Shown piece by piece: positions 25,263-32,797 of a stretch of DNA of 64,000 nucleotides (the first letter of the stretch is position 1; each line of letters begins with the position of its first letter). Source of the DNA: CAZLIC01 sp964559535 (GTDB lineage: Bacteria > Pseudomonadota > Alphaproteobacteria > Rhodobacterales > Rhodobacteraceae); assembly GCA_964559535.1 (NCBI GenBank), contig CAZLIC010000011.1:1-64000 (forward strand), read 5' to 3'. Position numbers and translations under genes: made by a program. The notes under the pieces are model-generated. The model ran no database searches and was not told the DNA's origin. It saw only the letters and a program-made list of their open reading frames with translations.

Positions 25263-27332
25263 TCAGGCCGCCTTCTGCCCCGCCCGCCCCTCGCGCAGCC
25301 AGGCGCCCACGGCCAGCCCGGCCGCCAGCAGCAGCCAGGCCCAGGGCGGCATCAGCGCCCCGATGCGGATGTCCTCGGTCACGTAGGCGCCGCGCGGGGT
25401 CACGCCAATCCAGCCGCGCCCCGCAGCCACCCGCCCCTCGCCCACCCGGCGCACATCCGGCGCGCCATCGGCGATGCGCAGGATGCCGCCCTGCGCCACC
25501 GCCACATGGGGCGCCAGTTTGTCGCCGCTGGCGATGGTCTCTTCAAATTCCTTGGGCGCCGCAGGCCCCAGCGCGATCACCGCCGCCAACTCGCCCTGCG
25601 CCAGCCGGTACAGCCCGATATCCGGCGCATCCCACTGCCCGACATACCGCCCCGGCCCGGCCTCGGGCAGTTCCAGCAGCGTCTCGGTGCCATCCGGCGC
25701 CGTCACCGTCACCGGCCCGGGCGCTTCGCCCACGGTGCGGCGCGTCACCGTCATCCGCTGGCCTTCAGCGGTCGCCACCAGCGCCTCTTCCTCCAGGTCG
25801 GGCTCCTTCATCATCCAGTGGGCCAGGCGCCGCAGCAGTTCCAGCTGCGGCCCGCCGCCTTCAAACCCGCGGCCCCACAGCCACATGTGGTCCGACGCAA
25901 TCACCGCCACCCGCCCCTCGCCCTCACGCGCCAGCACCAGAAGGGGGCGGTCACCGGGGCCGGACATCAGCACCTGCCCGGTCCGGGCAGTGACTTCGGC
26001 CAGCCGGAACCAGCGGCCCCAGCCCCCTTCCGGCGCCAGCTTCTCCAGCCCCTCGGTCACCGGATGCTTCTGCCCCAACTCGGTCAGCGCGGGCTTGAAA
26101 CCACCCTCGATCACCCGCGACGTGGCATCGACCGGCAATATGTCCACCAGCGGCGACCGCCACAGGCTGTCGGCCGACCCGAACTCGGGCCCCGCCGCCA
26201 CCAGCACCGTGCCGCCCCGGCGCACATAGTCGCGCACGTTTTCCAGATAGGCGTTGGGCAGGATGTCGCGCAGGCGATAGCGGTCGAAGATGATCAGGTC
26301 GAACTCGTCGATCTTCTCGACGAACAGCTCGCGCGTGGGGAAAGCAATCAGCGACAGCTCGCTGACGGGGATCCCGTCCTGCTTTTCCGGCGGCCGCAGG
26401 ATGGTGAAATGCACCAAATCGACCGAGGGGTCGGATTTCAGCAGGTTGCGCCACACCCGCTCGCCCGCATGCGGCTCGCCCGACACCAAAAGCACCCGCA
26501 GCCGGTCGCGCACGCCGTTCACCTGCACGACGGCGGCGTTGTTGCGGTCGGTGATCTCGCCCGCGGCAGGGGCGATGGTGAACTGCAACACGTTCATCCC
26601 GCCGCGCGACAGCGTCACCGGCAACTCCACGTCCTGCCCAACCGGAAAGCGATAGGTCTCGGGCTCGCCGCCATCGACCGAAATCGACAGGTCCGCCACC
26701 CCCGCCTCGGCCACCGGCACCGCACCCTGATCCTCGACCCGCAGCGTCAGGGTAAAGGGTTCGTCCAGAATGGCGAAGGCAGGGGCGTTCTTCACGATCA
26801 GGCGGCGGTCCCAGTCCTGTGGCTGGCCGGTCAGCAGCACATGCAGCGGCGCGGGCAGGTCCGGCGCCAGCTGCAGGTCATGCACCTGCCCGTCGGTTAT
26901 CAGCACCGCGCCCGCAATGCGCGCGCGCGGCTCTTCGGCCACCGCCTCGGCCAGTGCCGTCATCACCCGGCTGCCGCCGTCGCCCTCGGCATCGCCCACC
27001 CGCACCACACGCAACTCGGTCGCGGGCAGCGCCGCCACCTCGGCCACCAGCGCGGCCAGCGCCTGCGCCGATTGGTCAGGCCTTGTGCCGATCCGCTGGC
27101 TGGCGCTTTCGTCCACCACCGCAATCACGATGTCCGACAGGGGCGCGCGGTCCTCTTCCTGCAAGGACGGGTTCAGCAGCGCCGCCACCAGCGCCGCCGA
27201 TGCCAATCCGCGCAGCCACCACCCTGCCAGCCCGCGCCACACCGCCACACCCACCAGCACCGCTGCCAGTGCCGCCAGCACCAACACCACCCCAAAAGGC
27301 ACCAGCGGGTCGACGATCAGCATTCCCGTCAC
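25263..27332 (-). CDS. Large membrane protein of the MoxR/DUF58/DUF4159 cluster
   Basis: 689 residues. Two N-terminal membrane helices (about 10-30 and 38-54) precede a vWA-like/GATase1-like extracytoplasmic region with IVIAVVDESASQRIG near residue 70 and RVLLVSGEPHAGERVWRNLL near 280, the latter typical of the glutamine-amidotransferase-like fold found in such proteins. A C-terminal helix (about 660-680) anchors the tail. The GTG start at 27332 overlaps the stop of the preceding gene (GTGA); an ATG three codons on is an alternative. It is the last gene of the cluster. By analogy with Bat/aerotolerance operons it should act with the AAA ATPase and DUF58 protein in an envelope complex; the function is unknown. 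Confidence 0.8.
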   Translation of the reverse strand: MTGMLIVDPLVPFGVVLVLAALAAVLVGVAVWRGLAGWWLRGLASAALVAALLNPSLQEEDRAPLSDIVIAVVDESASQRIGTRPDQSAQALAALVAEVAALPATELRVVRVGDAEGDGGSRVMTALAEAVAEEPRARIAGAVLITDGQVHDLQLAPDLPAPLHVLLTGQPQDWDRRLIVKNAPAFAILDEPFTLTLRVEDQGAVPVAEAGVADLSISVDGGEPETYRFPVGQDVELPVTLSRGGMNVLQFTIAPAAGEITDRNNAAVVQVNGVRDRLRVLLVSGEPHAGERVWRNLLKSDPSVDLVHFTILRPPEKQDGIPVSELSLIAFPTRELFVEKIDEFDLIIFDRYRLRDILPNAYLENVRDYVRRGGTVLVAAGPEFGSADSLWRSPLVDILPVDATSRVIEGGFKPALTELGQKHPVTEGLEKLAPEGGWGRWFRLAEVTARTGQVLMSGPGDRPLLVLAREGEGRVAVIASDHMWLWGRGFEGGGPQLELLRRLAHWMMKEPDLEEEALVATAEGQRMTVTRRTVGEAPGPVTVTAPDGTETLLELPEAGPGRYVGQWDAPDIGLYRLAQGELAAVIALGPAAPKEFEETIASGDKLAPHVAVAQGGILRIADGAPDVRRVGEGRVAAGRGWIGVTPRGAYVTEDIRIGALMPPWAWLLLAAGLAVGAWLREGRAGQKAA

Positions 27333-30121
27333 TGGCCCAGCCTTTCCAGCAAAGCAGGCACATGCACCTGATCGGATTTGTAGTTGCCGGTCAGCACATG
27401 CATCACCAGGTTGATGCCAAATCGTGTGGCGATTTCCCTTTGCCGTTCACCGCCGTAGCCGCGGCCCACCGGAAACATCGCCACCCCGCTGTCATCCACG
27501 GCCCAGGCGCTTGCCCAGTCATTGCCACCAATCACCACCGGTGTCACCCCGTCGTTCAGGTTGCGAAACGGCATCCCTTCGGCCTGTTCGGCATCCGCCG
27601 GTGCTGCTTCCACCCACACCGGGGCACCTGTGTGGCGGCCCGGAAAATCCTGCAGCAGGTAAAAGCTGCGGGTCAGCACATGGTCTTCGGGCACGGGTTC
27701 CAGCGGCGGAATGTCCAGCCCCGCCGCAATCTGCTGCAGCCGCCGCCCCTCGGGCGTGCCGCCAGTGCCTGACAGGTCGCCGTCGCGGGTGTCGAACACG
27801 ATCATCCCGCCCGTGCGCAGATAGCGGTTCAGCCGGGCATAGGCTGCATCGCTGGGCAGGGGTTGCGCCGGGGTGACCGGCCAGTACAGCACCGGGAAGA
27901 ACAAGAGCTCGTCCCGCTCGATGTCCACACCAATGGGCGAGGACGGCTCGACCGTGGTGCGTTCATAAAGCCGCTGCGACAGGCCCCGAAGCCCCGCTTC
28001 CGCCACGCGGTCCACCTGCGCATCGCCTGTCAGCACATGCGCCAGTCGCACTTCGGACGTCGCCTCAATCGCCTTGGCCTCGGCCGCAGGGTCCGGCACG
28101 GCCTCGGTGGCAGCCTCCTGCGCCACCACAGGCGCCGCATCCATCACAACCGCAGGCAACAGCGCCAGCACCAGCACGGCCGTCATTCCCCGCACCAGCC
28201 GCCCCGAAACGGCCAGCGCCGCCAGCACATCGGCCAGCAGCAGCCCCAGCGCCACCGCCAGCAGCAGCCCCTTCAGCGACTGCTCCACCGGCGCCTCCAG
28301 CCCCTCGCGCGCCACGCCGGGCGGCCAGGCGGCCAGCGCCAGCGGCGTCTCGGCCCCCACGGCGTTCAGCGCCACGCGCCGCTCTTCTCCGGCATACAGG
28401 CCCGGCGGCAGCGCCGCCGTGGGGCCGGTGGCCATGGCCGCGGCCAGGTCGGCGCCCTGCACCCCCGGCCGGTCGCCCGCATCGCCCAGCGCGCCAAAGG
28501 CATCCAGCGCCACCTGCGGCACGAACACCTGTCCCTCCAGATCCTCCGCACCGGGCAGCGCTGCGCGGGCCGACACCGCCAGCCGCTCCAGCATCCCGAC
28601 GAACAGCCCCGACAGCGGCAGCGTCGACCACTCGGCATTCGCGGTGACGTGGAACAGCACCACCTGCCCCTGCCCCAGTTCCTTGCGCGTCACCAGCGGC
28701 GTGCCGTCGGCCAGCGCCGCAATGGTGCGGTCCGCCAGCGTGGGGTCGGGCTGCGCCAGCACCTGCGCCGTCACCGTCACCTCCTCGGGCACCGCCAGGC
28801 CGAAGAACGGCGTTCCTTCGCGGAAGGGTGCCAGCGTCTTTGGGTCGCCCCAGCTCATCGCGCCGCCCACCGTGCGCCCGCCTTCACGCAGGCGCACCGG
28901 CATCAGCGGGTCTTCCTCCGCGCGGCTCACCTCGCTGCCCGCCAGCCTTGCCCCGGCAAAGCGCAGCAGAAGCCCGCCCTTTTCCACCCAGCCCTGCAGC
29001 GCCTCCTGTTCGCCCGCCGCCAGCTGCGCCACATCGGCCAGCACGATCACGTCGGGCGCCGCCAGCACCACATCGGCAATCGTGCCGTCAATGATGTCGG
29101 CCACCGGCTGCAACGCCTGCCGCAGGTAATGCGTCGGCGCCAAGAGTTGCAGCCCCTCGGCCCCCCGCGCCCCGCTGATCAGCGCCACCTTGCGCCGCTT
29201 CAGCGTGTCGTCCGTCAGGCTGACGGCCCCCGCCGACCGCACGCCCGAAATCTCGAACCGCGTGATGCGGTTGCGCAGTTCCGGCGGCACCTCCAGCGCC
29301 ACCTCGGCCCGCCCCACCCCCATGGCAAACACCACGGGCGACGACGCAAGTTCCCGCTCGATCCCCGCGGGGTCGGGGCCGCGGGCCGACAGCGTGTATT
29401 CCGCGGTTCCGGTGGCAGGCAGGCGTTCAACCGCCAGTGTCAGCGCGCCGTCGGCAAACTGCGCAGGCCGCAGCGCCACGATCTGCCTGGGGCTTTCGAA
29501 CACCGTCACGTCGCCGCGCGTCATCAGCGCCGAGACCAGCGCCTCGCGGCCCGGATGATCCAGACCATCCGCCAGCCAGAACGTGTCGAAATCGCCCTCG
29601 GGCAGCCGCGCCAGCCATCCCGCAGGGTCGGGCGACCAGGCCTGCGGCTCCATCGCCGCCACGCGCGGCGCCCAGGCGGCAGCCGCCTGCATCGGCACCT
29701 CGGCGGGCAGGTCGGTCAGGCGGATCACGGCCACCGGACGGCCCACGCGCCCGGCCTCATCCAGCATCTGCCCCACCCGCTCCACCCGCCGCGGCCAGTC
29801 GCGCGCATCGGCCCAGCCGCCGTCAATCATCACCACCAGCGGCTCGGTGCCCGGCCTGGCCCTGTCGGGGTTCAGGACCGGCCCGGCAAAGGCCACGATG
29901 GCCGCGCCGATGGCCGCCATGCGCAACATAAGCAGCCACCACGGCGTCTTGTCCGTCTCGCTTTCGTCATCCCGCAGGCCCAGCAGCAGCGCCACACCCG
30001 GAAACCGCCGCCGGATGGGCGCAGGCGGCACCGCCCGCAGAATCAGCCACAGCACCGGCAGGGCAATCAGGCCCAGAAGCAGCAGCGGAGAGGCAAAGCC
30101 CACAGGGCCCACAATCCACAT
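27329..30121 (-). CDS. DUF4159 protein with BatA-like N-terminus
   Basis: 930 residues. The N-terminal BatA-type region (1-85) has two hydrophobic helices (FASPLLLLGLIALPVLWLIL at 9-28 and about 62-80). A long extracytoplasmic part follows (vWA/GATase1-like, 90-620), then two membrane helices near 640-690 (LLLAVALGLLLADVLAAL, MTAVLVLALLPAVVMDA). The C-terminal DUF4159 domain (about 720-930) includes RLAHVLTGD, LLFFPVLYWPV and GGMIVFDTRDGD. DUF4159 proteins belong to alphaproteobacterial Bat-like operons of unknown role. The start abuts the DUF58 stop (TGAATG) and its stop overlaps the next gene (GTGA). Confidence 0.88.
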   Translation of the reverse strand: MWIVGPVGFASPLLLLGLIALPVLWLILRAVPPAPIRRRFPGVALLLGLRDDESETDKTPWWLLMLRMAAIGAAIVAFAGPVLNPDRARPGTEPLVVMIDGGWADARDWPRRVERVGQMLDEAGRVGRPVAVIRLTDLPAEVPMQAAAAWAPRVAAMEPQAWSPDPAGWLARLPEGDFDTFWLADGLDHPGREALVSALMTRGDVTVFESPRQIVALRPAQFADGALTLAVERLPATGTAEYTLSARGPDPAGIERELASSPVVFAMGVGRAEVALEVPPELRNRITRFEISGVRSAGAVSLTDDTLKRRKVALISGARGAEGLQLLAPTHYLRQALQPVADIIDGTIADVVLAAPDVIVLADVAQLAAGEQEALQGWVEKGGLLLRFAGARLAGSEVSRAEEDPLMPVRLREGGRTVGGAMSWGDPKTLAPFREGTPFFGLAVPEEVTVTAQVLAQPDPTLADRTIAALADGTPLVTRKELGQGQVVLFHVTANAEWSTLPLSGLFVGMLERLAVSARAALPGAEDLEGQVFVPQVALDAFGALGDAGDRPGVQGADLAAAMATGPTAALPPGLYAGEERRVALNAVGAETPLALAAWPPGVAREGLEAPVEQSLKGLLLAVALGLLLADVLAALAVSGRLVRGMTAVLVLALLPAVVMDAAPVVAQEAATEAVPDPAAEAKAIEATSEVRLAHVLTGDAQVDRVAEAGLRGLSQRLYERTTVEPSSPIGVDIERDELLFFPVLYWPVTPAQPLPSDAAYARLNRYLRTGGMIVFDTRDGDLSGTGGTPEGRRLQQIAAGLDIPPLEPVPEDHVLTRSFYLLQDFPGRHTGAPVWVEAAPADAEQAEGMPFRNLNDGVTPVVIGGNDWASAWAVDDSGVAMFPVGRGYGGERQREIATRFGINLVMHVLTGNYKSDQVHVPALLERLGQ

Positions 30122-30991
30122 TCACTGCCCCCGTTCCATCGCGCGGTACAGCCACAGAAGCCCCGCCTGCGCCGACTGTCCGGTGTGGTGGCACAGATAG
30201 TGCCAGCCCGACGCGCGGGCCAGCGCATCCAGCCGCGCCTTGCGTTCCGCCAGCCGGTCCAGATACCGCGCCCGCAGGTCGCCCGCGCGCAACGTCTCGT
30301 GCCGCAGCGTGCCGCCCATGGATTCAAAGATGGTGCGCCCGTCGAACGGAAACTCTTCTTCGGCCGGGTCCAGCACCTGCACCAGCGCACCCTTCACGCC
30401 GCGGTCCGACGCTCGCGCCAGCGCCTCTACCACCCCCTCGGGCCGCCCCAGGAAATCCGAAAGGAACACCGCCCGTCCATGCGCCACCAGCCCGGCCACA
30501 TCGGGCGCGCCATAGTCGTCGGTGCCCTCGGCCATGGCCTGCGCCAGACGCAACACCTGCCCGCGTCCGCCCCGCGGCGGCGCATCGGCCCCCGCCAGCC
30601 CTACCCGCTCGCCCCCGCGCAAGAGCAGCACCGCCAGCGCCAGCGCCAGCAGCCGCGCCCGGTCGCATTTGGGGGCGCGGTCCTTCGCGCCCGCAAATCC
30701 CATCGACCGCGCCGGGTCGACCCACAGCATCACCGTCTGGCTGGCCTGCCACTCGCGCTCGCGCACGAACTGCGCGTCCGACCGCGCCGACCGCCGCCAG
30801 TCCACCATGCGCAGGCTGTCACCCGGCGCGGCGGGGCGATACTGCCAGAAGGCATCGCCCATCCCCGCGCGCCTGCGCCCGTGCTCGCCCAGAATCACCG
30901 TGGCCGCCAGATGTTCTGCCCCCGCCAGCAAGGCCGGCAGCGCAGCCCCCAGCGCCTCGGCCTCGGTGCGCAGGGCAACGGCCTCGGTCAC
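30122..30991 (-). CDS. DUF58 domain-containing protein
   Basis: 289 residues with the DUF58 hallmarks GRRRAGMGDAFWQYR and MVDWRRSARSD, and a vWA-like fold (VMLWVDPARSMGF). DUF58 proteins accompany MoxR AAA ATPases and are thought to be their client or adaptor. Start choice: the frame is open to a TTG at 31054, but that would translate the paired palindromes at 31012-31063. The GTG at 30991 has GGAG (30998-31001) six bases upstream and gives a family-typical N-terminus (TEAVALRTEAEALGAALP). Confidence 0.85.
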   Translation of the reverse strand: MTEAVALRTEAEALGAALPALLAGAEHLAATVILGEHGRRRAGMGDAFWQYRPAAPGDSLRMVDWRRSARSDAQFVREREWQASQTVMLWVDPARSMGFAGAKDRAPKCDRARLLALALAVLLLRGGERVGLAGADAPPRGGRGQVLRLAQAMAEGTDDYGAPDVAGLVAHGRAVFLSDFLGRPEGVVEALARASDRGVKGALVQVLDPAEEEFPFDGRTIFESMGGTLRHETLRAGDLRARYLDRLAERKARLDALARASGWHYLCHHTGQSAQAGLLWLYRAMERGQ

Positions 30992-30997
30992 GCCCAA

Positions 30998-31001
30998 CTC
31001 C
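30998..31001 (-). promoter_or_regulatory. Shine-Dalgarno fixing the DUF58 GTG start
   Basis: GGAG six bases before GTG at 30991. It places the paired palindromes upstream of the coding sequence rather than inside it. Confidence 0.65.
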
Positions 31002-31011
31002 GCCGCGACGC

Positions 31012-31063
31012 GCAAATTCCTTGAAGAAAGGAATTTGCAAATTTCTTTTTCCAAGAAATTTGC
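31012..31063 (-). repeat. Paired AT-rich hairpins between moxR and DUF58
   Basis: Two 11-bp perfect stems share a GC dinucleotide: 31012-31022 with 31028-31038 (loop 31023-31027), and 31037-31047 with 31053-31063 (loop 31048-31052). They are strikingly AT-rich in a GC-rich genome. Read on the gene strand, the second hairpin has the loop region CCTTTCTTCAAGG, identical to that of the element at 39654-39703. Confidence 0.8.
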
Positions 31064-31070
31064 GCCCCGG

Positions 31071-32090
31071 TCACGCTGCCGCTCCCAGCTTCAGCGTGCG
31101 CTCGACCACGCCGCCAATGATGCCGGCCAGGCTCTCGCCCCGTGCCCGCGCGGCAAAGGACAGCGCCATGCGGTGCACCAGCACCGCCTGCGCCATGGCC
31201 GCCACATCGGCCACATTGGGCGCCAGCCGCCCGTCCAGCAGCGCCCGCGCCCGCACCGTCAGCATCAGCGCCTGCGCCGCCCGCGGCCCCGGACCCCAGC
31301 TCAGTTGCCCCTCCAGCGCCCGCCCCTCGGGCTCACCCGGCCGGGCCGAGCGCACCAGATCCAGGATCGCCTCCACCACCGTGTCGCCCACCGGCATCCG
31401 CCGGATCACACCCTGCGCCGCAATCAGCCCCTCGGCGGTGAACACCTGCGTCGAAGCGGCCTCCTCGGCCCCCGTGGTGGCGATCAGGATGTCACGCTCT
31501 GTCGCGCGGTCGGGATAGTCCACGTCCACCTGCACCAGAAACCGGTCCAGCTGTGCCTCTGGCAGCGGATAGGTGCCTTCCTGCTCGATCGGGTTCTGCG
31601 TCGCCAGCACGTGGAACGGCCGCGGCAGCTTGCGGTGTTCCCCGGCAATCGTCACCTCGCGCTCCTGCATCGCCTGCAGCAGTGCCGATTGCGTCCGGGG
31701 CGAGGCCCGGTTGATCTCGTCGGCCATCAGCAACTGGCAGAACACCGGCCCCTCGATGAACCGGAACGCCCGCGCGCCGCCCGAACCGGTTTCCAGCACT
31801 TCGGACCCCAGAATGTCGGCAGGCATCAGGTCGGGCGTGAACTGCACGCGGTTGCCTTTCAGCCCCATCACGGTCGACAGGGTATCGACCAACCGTGTCT
31901 TGCCCAGCCCCGGCAGACCCACCAGCAAGGCATGGCCGCCGCACAGCATGGCCGCCAGAACCAGGTCCACCACCTTTTCCTGACCGATGAAGCGGCGGTT
32001 GATCGACGCCTTCGCCTCGGCCAGCGTCGCGCCCAGCGCCTCGATCTCGGCCACAAGGTCGGCGGCGGGGTCGGCTGCGGGTTGGGGCAT
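31071..32090 (-). CDS. MoxR-family AAA+ ATPase
   Basis: 339 residues. Walker A GLPGLGKTRL (about 60-69), Walker B LLMADEINRA, sensor 1 ATQNPIEQEGTYPLPEAQLDRF and the C-terminal lid are all present. MoxR ATPases act as chaperones for vWA-containing partners, here the DUF58 and DUF4159 products encoded downstream. It is divergent from the DUF1285 gene with 58 bp between starts. Confidence 0.93.
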   Translation of the reverse strand: MPQPAADPAADLVAEIEALGATLAEAKASINRRFIGQEKVVDLVLAAMLCGGHALLVGLPGLGKTRLVDTLSTVMGLKGNRVQFTPDLMPADILGSEVLETGSGGARAFRFIEGPVFCQLLMADEINRASPRTQSALLQAMQEREVTIAGEHRKLPRPFHVLATQNPIEQEGTYPLPEAQLDRFLVQVDVDYPDRATERDILIATTGAEEAASTQVFTAEGLIAAQGVIRRMPVGDTVVEAILDLVRSARPGEPEGRALEGQLSWGPGPRAAQALMLTVRARALLDGRLAPNVADVAAMAQAVLVHRMALSFAARARGESLAGIIGGVVERTLKLGAAA

Positions 32091-32148
32091 GACATTCCTC
32101 CGGCCAGTGCTACGCTCTCATCAGACCCAACTATCGCGTCAGGTGCAA

Positions 32149-32742
32149 ATGACAAACGCGGAAGGCCCGCAAATGATCGTGAGACCCACCGCCGAAGGGG
32201 TGATGGCCGGGGCGAAAGCTGCGGGAAAGGGCGCGGGGCCTGCGCCGGTACACCTGTGGAACCCGGCGTTCTGCGGCGATCTCGACATGGAAATCCGCCG
32301 CGACGGCACGTGGTTCTATCTGGGCACGCCCATCGGCCGGGCACCCTTGGTGAAGCTCTTTGCCAACATCCTGAAGCTGGAAGATGGCAAGTACTTCCTG
32401 GTCACCCCGGTGGAAAAGGTGGGCATCCGCGTGCAGGACGCCCCCTTCGTCGCGGTCGATTTCGACGTGGCGGGCGAAGGGAACGCACAAGAGATCACCT
32501 TCACCACCAACGTCGGCGACCGCACCACCGCCGGTCCGCAGGCCCCCATCCGCGTGGCGAACGGCCCCGAAGGCCCGGTGCCCTATGTGATGGTGCGCCG
32601 CGGGCTGGAGGCGCGGATTGACCGCAAGTCCTTCTACCGCCTCGCCGATCTGGGCGAGGTGGAGGGCGCCTGGTTCGGTGTGCGCTCGCAGGGCGTGTTC
32701 TTCCCGCTGGTTGCGGCGGCCGAGATCGAGGCGGAAAGGTAG
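32149..32742 (+). CDS. DUF1285 domain-containing protein
   Basis: 197 residues with the DUF1285 signature WNPAFCGDLDMEIRRDGTW (41-59), followed by YLGTPIGRAPLVKLFANIL, LVTPVEKVGIRVQDAPF and the C-terminal YRLADLGEVEGAWFGVRSQGVFFPL. The family has a two-domain beta fold of unknown function; I recall such genes beside MoxR/DUF58 clusters in alphaproteobacteria, as here in divergent orientation. The ATG at 32149 is used; ATG at 32173 is an alternative. Its stop codon lies in the left arm of the inverted repeat at 32739-32797. Confidence 0.87.
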   Translation: MTNAEGPQMIVRPTAEGVMAGAKAAGKGAGPAPVHLWNPAFCGDLDMEIRRDGTWFYLGTPIGRAPLVKLFANILKLEDGKYFLVTPVEKVGIRVQDAPFVAVDFDVAGEGNAQEITFTTNVGDRTTAGPQAPIRVANGPEGPVPYVMVRRGLEARIDRKSFYRLADLGEVEGAWFGVRSQGVFFPLVAAAEIEAER

Positions 32743-32797
32743 GGTGGGCAATCTGCCCACCCCTGCGCCCGGAACGTGGGCAGATTGCCCACCCTAC
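32739..32797. repeat. Perfect 22-bp inverted repeat carrying both stop codons
   Basis: Arm 32739-32760 is the exact reverse complement of arm 32776-32797, with a 15-base loop (32761-32775). Each arm is itself a palindrome (GGTGGGCA, ATC, TGCCCACC), so the region can fold as one long or two short hairpins. TAG of the DUF1285 gene (32740-32742) and TAG of the convergent helicase gene (32794-32796) are both supplied by the arms. It looks like a REP-type element that also acts as a two-way terminator. Confidence 0.85.

Noticed and set aside
27863..31024. A 1053-codon plus-strand open frame antisense to the DUF4159/DUF58 genes
   Set aside because: Composition is Arg/His/Pro/Gln-rich with no motif, while the minus strand has clear families. 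GC-bias shadow.
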